A DNA stretch of 9,849 nt. Source: Clostridiaceae bacterium (GTDB lineage Bacteria > Bacillota > Clostridia > Saccharofermentanales > DTU023). The notes under the pieces are model-generated. The model made no database searches and had not been told where the DNA came from. It worked only from the letters and a program-made list of their open reading frames with translations. Location of the stretch: contig JAAZJV010000058.1 of assembly GCA_012800135.1 (NCBI GenBank), positions 1 through 9,849 on the forward strand, read 5' to 3'. This document shows, piece after piece, positions 1 to 8,166 of this stretch. Position numbers and translations under genes: made by a program. The stretch's first letter is position 1; each line of letters begins with the position of its first letter.

Positions 1-469
1 CACAGGATCCTCGCTTTCTGTAACTGCCAGCGAGCAGTCGTATTAATCAAGTAATTTCCTGATATTTATTTTACATCACTGTACGATTGCTCTTGTCAGC
101 AAAACCGAGTTAACGAAACAAATCTTTACACTGAAAGGACTATGCTCTTAAACTGTGCTCATTATTCTACTGCCTTCACCCGTGTGGTCACCCGTATGAT
201 CAAGATGAGTAAAAACGAGTCTTTTCGTGAATCGACAGCACTCTATGTACTCCCATCTTCACCAGTTGTAAACACAGTAAGCAAACCGGTCGATTGGTGT
301 GTTGCTCGTGCTCTGAACACGAACACTCTCCCCTTATTATATGTTCTAGGCGAGTAAACGAGTTATTCCTTAAAAAGACTGAAACCTATGAACGCTCATC
401 ATCTAAAAGATCAAGGCAAACGAAGTGAATCTTTGCATCGCTATACTCACGCCCCTCGCGCATTCACCT
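1..469. other. Region without a supported gene, downstream of the dehydratase gene
   Basis: I see no convincing gene here. The longest open frame (plus strand, 142-357, 71 codons) has an AAAGGA only two bases before its ATG, too close to act as a ribosome binding site, and its translation looks like no family I know. Visible structure is weak: an 8-bp direct repeat TCACCCGT at 176-183 and 188-195; 6-bp inverted repeats CTCGCT/AGCGAG (10-15 and 29-34) and AAAGAT/ATCTTT (406-411 and 429-434); and a 5-bp hairpin TCGTG/CACGA near 305-321. None is followed by a T-run, so I find no clear terminator for the minus-strand dehydratase gene that ends at 470. Confidence 0.55.
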
Positions 470-2401
470 TTAAAAGCATTGATCACGATGAGCGGAATAA
501 GACATTTGACTATTGATTTTCAATAACGCGGTCGCCCCTTCTCCTTCTTGAGCATCAAACAATAGTTGAAAAAACTTTATCAAACGCTCATCATCCGTGC
601 CGATAATCGCTTGAAGTTCAGCCACTTCCTGTTTGAGGAAGGTCAGGTCATCGATTTGTTTCAATTTATATATTTTTTCATGATTCGTATTTTCAAGCAT
701 CTCGCGGTTGAGCAAAAGCTCTTCACGCATCTTCTCCCCTTCACGAAGTCCAATATAACGAATCGGAATATCTACATCCGGCACGAGACCTGAAAGACGG
801 ATCATGTCTCTTGCCAACGTATCAATTAGAACCGGCTCGCCCATATCCAAAATAAATATTTCGCCACCCATTGCTTCGGCTCCAGCCTGAAGGACGAGAC
901 TTGCCGCCTCGGGAATTGTCATAAAGTAACGCTCGACCTTGGGATGAGTAACAGTGACCGGTTTGCGCTCTTTAATTTGCTTTTCAAAGAGCGGGATAAC
1001 GCTGCCGCTGCTGCCCAATACATTTCCAAAACGTACTGATGAAAAAGATGTTTCAGAGAACAGCTTTTCCAATTCCAGAGTCACAATTTCACAAAGTCGC
1101 TTCGTCGCTCCCATGACATTTTTGGGATTCACAGCTTTGTCGGTCGAAATCAAAACGAATTTCTTCACACCGTAGCTAGCGGCGATGCCTGCAGTATTGT
1201 ATGTCCCGAAGACATTATTTTTCAGTGCTTCGCCAGGACTGTGTTCCATCAATGGTACATGTTTGTGTGCCGCGGCATGAAACACAATATCCGGTTTCCA
1301 TGCGTCAAAAACTTCGTTAAGGCGGTCAGCATCGCGCACTGAACCAATCAAAACCTGCAAGTTCAATTTCTTGCCGTACACGCCCATAAGTTCCTGCTGT
1401 AGGTTGTATACACCATTCTCATAAATATCAAAAAGAATCAACAACGACGGTTGGTAACTCGCGATTTGACGCGCAAGTTCAGCACCGATAGAACCGCCTC
1501 CACCCGTAACAAGTACTACATTGCCTTGGATAAACTGTGATACATTCTCCATGTCGGTTTCGACAGGTTCGCGACCGAGAAGATCTTCCAAGCGCAATTC
1601 ACGGACATCGGAAAGGTGAACTTGTTGATCCGAATGAATTTCAGAAAAAAAAGGAAGAATCCGAACACGACAATTGGTGCGGTTGCAAATTCTTAAAATT
1701 TCTCGAACTTCTCTAACCGGTGCAGACGGCATTGCAACAATGATTTCATCGATCAGGTAGTCCTCAACAAGATGTTCGATATCATGTCGATCCCCTAGAA
1801 CAGGAACACCATTGTTTTTATATGAATGCGTGAGCGGGTTATCATCTACCGCGCAAATCGGTACACGTTCACTATCGGCTCTCTTTAACTCAACGATGAG
1901 TTGACTTCCGGCAGATCCAGCACCGGCAATCATAACACGCACTTTTTTCTTAGGCGATCGAGAAGAATCATGTCTAATTCGAAGGTATCTTGATTGCTCG
2001 AGCCGATAAAGAAAACGGATGGCAAACACCGCCATTGTCAAGAGAAACCAGTAAATGATGTAAACAGAAAATGCGAAATTCCGCTTAAGAATTTGAAGGA
2101 TTAATACCATCAAAAAAAGCTGAACTGCTGTTCCGGCGGGTAAAATCATGTAAATTGAGCCGCGGGCAAAGGCCCACATCTGGTCATAGAAGCCTACAAG
2201 GTGAAACACAGCAAACGCGAGTGCTACAATGATATACCAGTTGGATTTGAAGACATCGAGATGAAACTGAGGAATGTTGCCGTCGTAAACGATCAATAAA
2301 GCGAGCAAAACAGCAACAAGACTCGCGGTCAAATCATAAACAACAAGAAAAAATTTCTTAGGAGTTAGATGACGACTCGTGTGTTCTTCTTTTATAGCCA
2401 T
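470..2401 (-). CDS. Membrane-anchored UDP-sugar 4,6-dehydratase/epimerase (CapD/PglF/WbpM type)
   Basis: This 643-residue protein has the full architecture of the FlaA1/CapD/PglF/WbpM polysaccharide-biosynthesis family. About four hydrophobic segments lie near residues 16-40, 55-71, 86-106 and 112-130. A first nucleotide-binding fold follows (GAGSAG, 160-165), then a short-chain dehydrogenase domain with the glycine motif GGGGSIG (300-306), HAAAHKHVP (375-383) and STDKAVNP (419-426). The usual YxxxK is replaced by MxxxK (M430, K434), which is normal for this subfamily. Relatives convert UDP-GlcNAc to a 4-keto-6-deoxy sugar at the inner face of the membrane, feeding capsule, O-antigen or glycoprotein glycans; the exact substrate here is inferred. 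I chose the ATG at 2401 because AAGGA precedes it by about seven bases; an in-frame ATG at 2440 would overlap the DUF1858 gene. It is the second gene of an operon, four bases after the DUF1858 gene. The last 25 residues look lineage-specific. Confidence 0.93.
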   Translation of the reverse strand: MAIKEEHTSRHLTPKKFFLVVYDLTASLVAVLLALLIVYDGNIPQFHLDVFKSNWYIIVALAFAVFHLVGFYDQMWAFARGSIYMILPAGTAVQLFLMVLILQILKRNFAFSVYIIYWFLLTMAVFAIRFLYRLEQSRYLRIRHDSSRSPKKKVRVMIAGAGSAGSQLIVELKRADSERVPICAVDDNPLTHSYKNNGVPVLGDRHDIEHLVEDYLIDEIIVAMPSAPVREVREILRICNRTNCRVRILPFFSEIHSDQQVHLSDVRELRLEDLLGREPVETDMENVSQFIQGNVVLVTGGGGSIGAELARQIASYQPSLLILFDIYENGVYNLQQELMGVYGKKLNLQVLIGSVRDADRLNEVFDAWKPDIVFHAAAHKHVPLMEHSPGEALKNNVFGTYNTAGIAASYGVKKFVLISTDKAVNPKNVMGATKRLCEIVTLELEKLFSETSFSSVRFGNVLGSSGSVIPLFEKQIKERKPVTVTHPKVERYFMTIPEAASLVLQAGAEAMGGEIFILDMGEPVLIDTLARDMIRLSGLVPDVDIPIRYIGLREGEKMREELLLNREMLENTNHEKIYKLKQIDDLTFLKQEVAELQAIIGTDDERLIKFFQLLFDAQEGEGATALLKINSQMSYSAHRDQCF

Positions 2402-2405
2402 TCGA

Positions 2406-2630
2406 TTATCCTTCAGCGGGCTCCCGCTCCGAAGATTCATTTAAGTACTCATGAATATCATCTAAGACAGCATCCAGATCAATACCGTGCGCCATACAGG
2501 CCTGCTCCAAAGTTTCATGGCCGGCCAACACACAGCCAATGCAATGAAGTCCATGTCCCATTAAAATAGCGGCAATGTTGCGATCATACGCCAAAATATC
2601 TGATACATACATATCTTTGTTAATTCGCAT
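2406..2630 (-). CDS. DUF1858 small CxxC protein
   Basis: This 74-residue protein matches the DUF1858 family, also described as the hybrid-cluster-protein-associated redox disulfide domain. The signature is visible: a start resembling INKDMYVSDIL, then GLHCIGC with the CxxC pair C30/C33, then ETLEQACMAHGIDLD. A third cysteine is at C45. Family function is not settled; the CxxC suggests a thiol-redox or metal-binding role, which is inference. Translation starts at the ATG at 2630 with an excellent site, AAAGGAGG (complement of 2637-2644), six bases upstream. The charged tail, about residues 64-74 and rich in Glu, extends past the usual domain end. It is the first gene of an operon with the sugar dehydratase and is transcribed divergently from HU. 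The partner gene gives no obvious functional link, so co-transcription may be only positional. Confidence 0.9.
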   Translation of the reverse strand: MRINKDMYVSDILAYDRNIAAILMGHGLHCIGCVLAGHETLEQACMAHGIDLDAVLDDIHEYLNESSEREPAEG

Positions 2631-2652
2631 AAATAACCTCCTTTATAATAGT

Positions 2653-2659
2653 TTCGACA
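2653..2659 (-). promoter_or_regulatory. 0A-box-like site TGTCGAA in the DUF1858 operon leader
   Basis: The minus strand reads TGTCGAA here, followed by A, identical to the 7-bp core recognised by Spo0A in spore-forming Bacillota. It lies nine bases upstream of the AAAGGAGG ribosome binding site of the DUF1858 gene. If the weak promoter proposed at 2689-2718 is correct, the site is about 23-29 bases downstream of the transcription start, a repression-type position. The only other exact copy I noticed is inside the dehydratase coding sequence (1559-1565), and about one chance match is expected in a window of this size. The interest comes from the nearby gene for a Spo0A-like DNA-binding domain. 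Confidence 0.3.
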
Positions 2660-2688
2660 TTGTGTTCGTTAATAATCTTTTCATTCGC

Positions 2689-2718
2689 ATACTACCGCAT
2701 GAGCAGCCATTCCATCAA
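2689..2718 (-). promoter_or_regulatory. Weak candidate promoter for the DUF1858/dehydratase operon
   Basis: On the minus strand, TTGATG (2718-2713) and TAGTAT (2694-2689) are separated by 18 bases; each matches the sigma-A consensus at four of six positions. A-rich sequence at 2736-2765 lies just upstream and could help. A TATTAT nearer the gene (about 2645-2650) is a better -10 by sequence, but would place the start inside the ribosome binding site, so I do not favour it. Confidence 0.3.
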
Positions 2719-2797
2719 GCAATAACCGTTTCATACAAAAATAATTAGCAAAAAAACGTTTAAAATACTCATTCATACATCACAAAAAGCCTGAAGC

Positions 2798-2811
2798 CTT
2801 GACAAGTCAAG
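2798..2811. promoter_or_regulatory. Inverted repeat overlapping the HU -35
   Basis: CTTGAC-AA-GTCAAG is a perfect 6-bp dyad centred at 2804.5. After two mismatched positions, three further flanking pairs match (GAA on the left against TTC on the right). Because the left arm is the -35 hexamer itself, a dimeric regulator bound here would block RNA polymerase. That is inference; part of the symmetry arises simply because the -35 is followed by its own complement. Confidence 0.35.
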
Positions 2812-2827
2812 CTTTCCACATGATAAT
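2799..2827 (+). promoter_or_regulatory. Promoter of the HU gene
   Basis: A perfect -35 TTGACA (2799-2804) and a -10 GATAAT (2822-2827, five of six) are separated by the ideal 17 bases. This predicts a start near 2834 and a leader of about 27 bases containing the GGAAGGAGG ribosome binding site. An A/T-rich stretch upstream (about 2736-2766) could act as an UP element. The -35 is embedded in a short dyad, listed separately. Confidence 0.85.
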
Positions 2828-2860
2828 ATGCAAAGAATAACGCTGGAAGGAGGCTCCATC

Positions 2861-3136
2861 ATGAACAAAACCGAATTGGTTAAAGCCGTAGCAGACAAAA
2901 CACTTCTAAGCAAAAAGGACAGCGAAAAAGCTGTGTCTGCCGTTTTCGATACGATTACTGAGCAGCTGGCTGAAGGCAACAAAGTTGTACTCGTTGGCTT
3001 TGGCACCTTTGAGGTTCGCGACCGCGCAGCACGTAAAGGTCGTAACCCGAGCACTAAAGAAGAAATTATGATTCCTGCATCTAAGGCTCCCGCGTTTAAA
3101 GCCGGGAAAAATCTTAAAGCAAAAGTCAATAATTAA
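2861..3136 (+). CDS. hup: DNA-binding protein HU
   Basis: This 91-residue protein is a standard-length HU, a small dimeric nucleoid protein that bends DNA and constrains supercoils. Visible features are the N-terminal [14 protein letters not shown] helix, the VGFGTF core strand (residues 45-50), the arm sequence [10 protein letters not shown] with the DNA-intercalating proline P63, and the C-terminal [11 protein letters not shown] chose the ATG at 2861 because GGAAGGAGG precedes it by a few bases and it gives the normal family start; an upstream in-frame ATG at 2828 lies within the promoter. It is the only plus-strand gene supported here, has a near-consensus promoter and a terminator directly after it, and is therefore probably monocistronic. 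The related IHF subunits are less likely, given the length and arm sequence. Confidence 0.97.
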   Translation: MNKTELVKAVADKTLLSKKDSEKAVSAVFDTITEQLAEGNKVVLVGFGTFEVRDRAARKGRNPSTKEEIMIPASKAPAFKAGKNLKAKVNN

Positions 3137-3159
3137 GTTTTGAAACTTTGGCTATCGAT

Positions 3160-3190
3160 GGGGCTTGTCTAAGAGGCAGCCCCTCTTTTA
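3160..3190 (+). terminator. Intrinsic terminator after HU
   Basis: GGGGC (3160-3164) pairs with GCCCC (3179-3183). After one bulged T, TGTCT (3166-3170) pairs with AGGCA (3174-3178) around a 3-base loop, giving about ten pairs. A T-rich tail TCTTTTATTT follows, and the hairpin begins 23 bases after the HU stop. On the minus strand the hairpin is not followed by a T-run, so it should act only on plus-strand transcription. A second weak hairpin, TTTCCG/CGGAAA (3191-3211), lies just beyond. Confidence 0.85.
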
Positions 3191-3221
3191 TTTCCGCAAT
3201 TTTTTCGGAAAGCACTGAAAT

Positions 3222-3890
3222 TCATGCGTCAGAATAATGTGAATGCCAAAGACGACGCACTTCATTCGATAGACGCCGTATGGTTTCTGCAGACGGCAAC
3301 GTCGTAGATCCCTTCCGAAGAAGCGGCAGTAATACCGGTTTGTCATCTCGCGGATCCGACTTTGCCGCAAGTTCACGCTTACAAAGATTCGTAAAAAGGT
3401 AGCGAACATTTCTTTCTACTTGATTCACTGTCAAACCATAAAGTCGAGCGATCTTAGGATATAGGCGTTTGCTAATCGGATCCAAAAGCGATCTGTCCGG
3501 TACAACTAACTTAAGCATTGAAAAAAGCAAATGATAGCCCCTCAACTTGTGATTGAAATCATAGCGTTCCAATACGGTCGTGATGGCATCCTCTAAGCTT
3601 TGTGTTCCGTTGGAAACAGATAGGTTCTTTTCTTGGATCAAGCGATTTGCCGTAGAGAAAATCTGACGCGCAGCGTAAGGATAGCCTTTTCTCGCATCGA
3701 CAAGATAATGGACACGTCCTTCAGAATCCATCACGCCAAATAGACCGTCACGATTCATGATCCCTTCGATATGTTGGAGAAGCTCACGACTCGATGACAC
3801 CAAATAAAACCCCCATTCCTGCCGCCGCTCAACGCTTAGCCTTTGTTCAGAAGCTATATCAGACGCGATGGACGGACGAGGGGGCATCAT
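3222..3890 (-). CDS. Spo0A C-terminal-domain protein with no recognisable receiver domain
   Basis: The C-terminal half of this 222-residue protein (about 100-212) resembles the DNA-binding effector domain of Spo0A. It has a helical run with LRGYHLLFSMLKLV (116-129), SKRLYPKIARLYGLT (140-154) and the recognition-helix-like VNQVERNVRYL (155-165), where the VERxxR pattern is conserved. The tail LPSAETIRRLSNEVRRLW (198-215) aligns with the last Spo0A helix. The N-terminal 95 residues are shorter than a receiver domain and lack the acidic pair: the first strand reads FYLVSSS where receivers usually have VDD. D65 in YLVDARKG is at best a remnant of the phospho-acceptor. I start at the ATG at 3890, seven bases after AAGGA; a TTG at 3908 would overlap that site. 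Function is not known; a phosphorylation-independent transcription factor is the natural inference. It converges with HU and appears to be a single-gene unit. Confidence 0.8.
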   Translation of the reverse strand: MMPPRPSIASDIASEQRLSVERRQEWGFYLVSSSRELLQHIEGIMNRDGLFGVMDSEGRVHYLVDARKGYPYAARQIFSTANRLIQEKNLSVSNGTQSLEDAITTVLERYDFNHKLRGYHLLFSMLKLVVPDRSLLDPISKRLYPKIARLYGLTVNQVERNVRYLFTNLCKRELAAKSDPRDDKPVLLPLLRKGSTTLPSAETIRRLSNEVRRLWHSHYSDA

Positions 3891-4248
3891 TAAGGTATCC
3901 TTTCTCAAGTATCGACTATCACTGAAAGATACTCACATTTTAAAAAAGCGGTTGGTGGCTAAATGATGAGTGTTTACATTTTATCTCTTTGTCTTACGCC
4001 CGATTTTGATCATGTCAAAAAGGAAATCGTATATCGCGAGAAGATTCATGAAGGATTTAATTTAAAAAAATGGAAAAGGATTTGTCTCGTATGAGACGTC
4101 CTCGGGAACTGGACGAACTAGATACAATCTTGCTAAAATGCCTTGTCATGCTTGGGACGTCAAGATAATGTAGCGCGATTTTTATGACAATAAGCGACGT
4201 TATCAGGCACGTTCGGTCAGCGTGTCTTTATGTCGTGTAAAGAGATGT
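3891..4248. other. Region without a supported gene
   Basis: No convincing gene is present. On the plus strand there is a 43-codon frame (3963-4094; starts MMSVYILSL) preceded by GGTGG, and an overlapping 32-codon frame (4070-4168; starts MEKDLSRM) whose GAAGGA lies about 15 bases away, too far. Neither resembles a known family and I do not call them. A 6-bp inverted repeat TTTTGA/TCAAAA (4004-4009 and 4015-4020) contains a minus-strand TTGACA (4018-4013) that could be the -35 of the Spo0A-like gene, but the -10 at 16 bases (TAAGAC) is poor. A weak hairpin GGCACG/CGTGTC lies near 4206-4226. No terminator with a T-run was found for the minus-strand gene ending at 4249. Confidence 0.5.
3908..3933. 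promoter_or_regulatory. Inverted repeat just upstream of the Spo0A-like gene
   Basis: AGTATC (3908-3913) and GATACT (3928-3933) form a perfect 6-bp inverted repeat with a 14-base spacer, 18-43 bases upstream of the ATG at 3890 and bordering its ribosome binding site. A related GGTATC lies at about 3894-3899. It could be an operator or a leader hairpin; I could not identify a good promoter next to it. Confidence 0.25.
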
Positions 4249-4655
4249 TTATGGTGCAGAGCGATCACCTAAACGCGACGCGCTGACAATATAACCCATA
4301 CGCGGTGTATACGTTATCTGATAACGTCCTTGACCGTTTTTTTCAAATGTGCCTCGGTCAAAATAATATGTCCGTCCGTCGATGGTCAGCCTGTTTCGAT
4401 CAACATCGGATGGATGATAGTCTATCTCCGTCATCTCAAACTGGTGACTGGCGACACTTACGACATCTAAGGCTCGGGGCACAAATTCAGTCATCGCGAT
4501 ATAGATCATCACGATGATCACGAGAATGGGAGCAATAAAGGAAACGGGCGTCGTATTGGCATAGTTCCAATTTTTGCGAAGCAAATAAAATAGAATAACG
4601 GTCAATGCCACTACAGCAAGAAAACTCGCGACGCCGCCAACGATAAAGTAAGCCA

Positions 4656-4656
<1 letters not shown>
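4249..4656 (-). CDS. Small two-helix membrane protein of unknown function
   Basis: I do not recognise a family for this 135-residue protein. Two strongly hydrophobic segments, about residues 4-26 and 38-57, are separated by a short basic loop (RKNWNYAN). A polar C-terminal domain follows (60-135) with alternating, strand-like sequence: RLTIDGRTYYFD (89-100) and GRYQITYTP (110-118). With the basic loop inside, both ends would face outward and the domain would be extracytoplasmic; that is a prediction. The start ATG at 4656 shares its A with the TAA stop of ligA (TAATG), so translation is probably coupled to ligA. A role in DNA repair does not follow from this arrangement. The coding length, membrane pattern and overlap make it a real gene. 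Confidence 0.8.
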
Positions 4657-6815
<2,159 letters not shown>

Positions 6816-6819
6816 TTAG

Positions 6820-7050
6820 ACGCCCATCTGATACGAGAGCTGACGTCGCCGTTTTTATTTTCATCAAATACTGTGCGCCGGCGGCGCTGTCTTCCGCATA
6901 AGCGGACGGCGCCGTTTCTATTCTTATCGAACACAGTACCTGCAGCACTGTCATCCGTAAAAGCAGATAGCGCCGTTTTGATCCGCATCGAACACATCGT
7001 CTGCGACACGTCTTTCGCAAGAGCGCGCAGCACCGAAGAGACGTTCCAAC
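6820..7050. repeat. Degenerate 60-63 bp tandem repeat between fba and ligA
   Basis: Three clear copies and partial copies at both ends fill most of the spacer. Anchored on CGCCGTT, units begin at 6847, 6910 and 6971, with a degenerate CACCG at 7031, so spacings are 63, 61 and 60 bases. Each unit also shares a block resembling CATCGAACAC about 18 bases later and ends in a small hairpin: TCCGC-ATAA-GCGGA (6893-6906), ATCCGT-AAAA-GCAGAT with one mismatch (6953-6968) and CGC-AAGA-GCG (7016-7025). The stems differ in sequence but retain pairing. On the minus strand one frame of each unit reads FDxxxNGxx and another CSxRIKTAxSA, but the 61- and 60-base spacings break any continuous reading frame. 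I see no gene in the spacer 6744-7080. Confidence 0.75.
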
Positions 7051-7080
7051 GCTGTACGCTCGGAGCGGTTAAACCAATCG

Positions 7081-8022
7081 TTAGGCTTTGCCGTCACAAC
7101 CTAACACATTTATGATTTTGTGCTCGACGATGGATTCAATAGCATCGCGCGCCGGACCGAGATATTTTCTCGGATCAAAATTCTCCGGATGTTCCGCCAT
7201 ATTCTTGCGAATCATGGCCGTCATGGCAAGTCGCAAATCGCTATCAATATTAATCTTGCAAACCGCCATACTGGCAGCCTTACGGAGCATATTCTCCGGC
7301 ACGCCGATTGCATCGGGCATGTTCCCGCCATACTTGTTGATGATATCGACGTACTCAGGCACGACCGAGCTGGCACCATGCAGAACGATGGGGAATCCGG
7401 GTAGACGTTTCGATACTTCTTCCAAAATATCAAAGCGCAATTCCGGCTTTTGCCCCGGCTTGAACTTATAAGCTCCGTGACTCGTACCGATGGCGATCGC
7501 TAACGAATCACATCCGGTGCGTCTTACAAACTCCTGCACCTCATCGGGATCGGTGTACGATGCATCTTCTGCCGACACATTGATATCATCTTCCACGCCT
7601 TCAAGTCGTCCAAGCTCCGCCTCTACGGTGACATAAGGATCACGGCTATGCGCATAATCGACAACGCGCCTCGTCAATTCAACGTTATCTTCAAAGGGAA
7701 GGTGAGAACCGTCGATCATGACGGAAGTAAAGCCGCCATCGATACAATCTTTGCAAAGCTCAAATGTGTCGCCGTGATCCAAGTGAAGCGCGATAGGGAG
7801 ATTGGAATCAATAAGCGCCGCTTCGACCAGCTTAATCAAATAAGTCTGGTTCGCATATTTTCTTGCGCCCGCCGACACCTGCAAGATGAGAGGCGCGTTG
7901 CATTTTTTCGCCGCGTTGACAATCCCTTGAATAATTTCCATGTTATTGACGTTAAATGCGCCAATGGCGTAACCGCCTTCGTAGGCTTTCTTAAACATCT
8001 CTTTTGTTGATACGAGTGGCAT
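7081..8022 (-). CDS. fba: Class II fructose-1,6-bisphosphate aldolase
   Basis: This 313-residue protein is a zinc-dependent class II aldolase that interconverts fructose 1,6-bisphosphate with dihydroxyacetone phosphate and glyceraldehyde 3-phosphate in glycolysis and gluconeogenesis. The signature is intact: LHLDHGD with catalytic D82 and zinc ligand H83, VEAELG with E134, GTSHGAYKF with H182, LHGASSV with H215, and the phosphate-binding NIDSDLR (258-264). The start at 8022 follows GGAAGGAG by about six bases. Length is normal for the Gram-positive branch of the family. The protein could also act on related bisphosphates such as tagatose 1,6-bisphosphate; family members differ at few positions, so fructose bisphosphate is the default reading. 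It has its own upstream promoter and dyad. No clear terminator follows before ligA. Confidence 0.95.
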   Translation of the reverse strand: MPLVSTKEMFKKAYEGGYAIGAFNVNNMEIIQGIVNAAKKCNAPLILQVSAGARKYANQTYLIKLVEAALIDSNLPIALHLDHGDTFELCKDCIDGGFTSVMIDGSHLPFEDNVELTRRVVDYAHSRDPYVTVEAELGRLEGVEDDINVSAEDASYTDPDEVQEFVRRTGCDSLAIAIGTSHGAYKFKPGQKPELRFDILEEVSKRLPGFPIVLHGASSVVPEYVDIINKYGGNMPDAIGVPENMLRKAASMAVCKINIDSDLRLAMTAMIRKNMAEHPENFDPRKYLGPARDAIESIVEHKIINVLGCDGKA

Positions 8023-8078
8023 AACAGCTCCTTCCTTTTTCTGTCTTTTGTCTTTTATTTTATTCTAGTATTAAGCTT

Positions 8079-8107
8079 TTAATCGCGTAATCTCACACCA
8101 CGATTAA
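8079..8107. promoter_or_regulatory. 7-bp inverted repeat in the fba leader
   Basis: TTAATCG (8079-8085) and CGATTAA (8101-8107) are perfect complements separated by 15 bases. They would begin about seven bases after the predicted start from the promoter at 8121-8148. The site is well upstream of the ribosome binding site and could be an operator or a leader stem-loop. I cannot assign a regulator. Confidence 0.35.
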
Positions 8108-8120
8108 TTTCTATACTCTA

Positions 8121-8148
8121 ATTCTACTTAGACCCCGATATCTGTTAA
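8121..8148 (-). promoter_or_regulatory. Promoter of fba
   Basis: On the minus strand, TTAACA (8148-8143, five of six) and TAGAAT (8126-8121, five of six) are separated by 16 bases. This predicts a start near 8114 and a leader of about 90 bases. It lies directly after the valS stop codon (8167-8169), so fba need not rely on read-through from valS. A second TAGAAT (8067-8062) has no acceptable -35. Confidence 0.6.
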
Positions 8149-8166
8149 GCGTATTTCATCCATCCC

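Noticed and set aside
142..357. 71-codon plus-strand open frame at the left end
   Set aside because: The AAAGGA is only two bases before the ATG, the translation has no recognisable domain or membrane segment, and nothing else supports transcription on this strand.
1559..1565. Second exact 0A-box core (TTCGACA on the plus strand)
   Set aside because: It lies well inside the dehydratase coding sequence and is expected by chance in a window of this size.
2773..3129. 118-codon minus-strand frame across HU
   Set aside because: It is the antisense shadow of HU and runs through the HU promoter; the HU reading has a clear family match and expression signals.
3191..3211. TTTCCG/CGGAAA hairpin as a terminator for the minus-strand Spo0A-like gene
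   Set aside because: The stem is only six A/T-rich pairs with a 9-base loop, and the minus strand continues with A-rich, not T-rich, sequence.
3963..4168. Two overlapping short plus-strand frames (43 and 32 codons) that could suggest a small toxin-antitoxin pair
   Set aside because: Ribosome binding sites are weak or badly spaced, no family resemblance is visible, and no promoter or terminator frames them.
6820..7050. The tandem repeat as a CRISPR array
   Set aside because: Units are degenerate along their whole 60-63 bases with no identical repeats separated by unique spacers, there are only three to four copies, and no cas genes are present.
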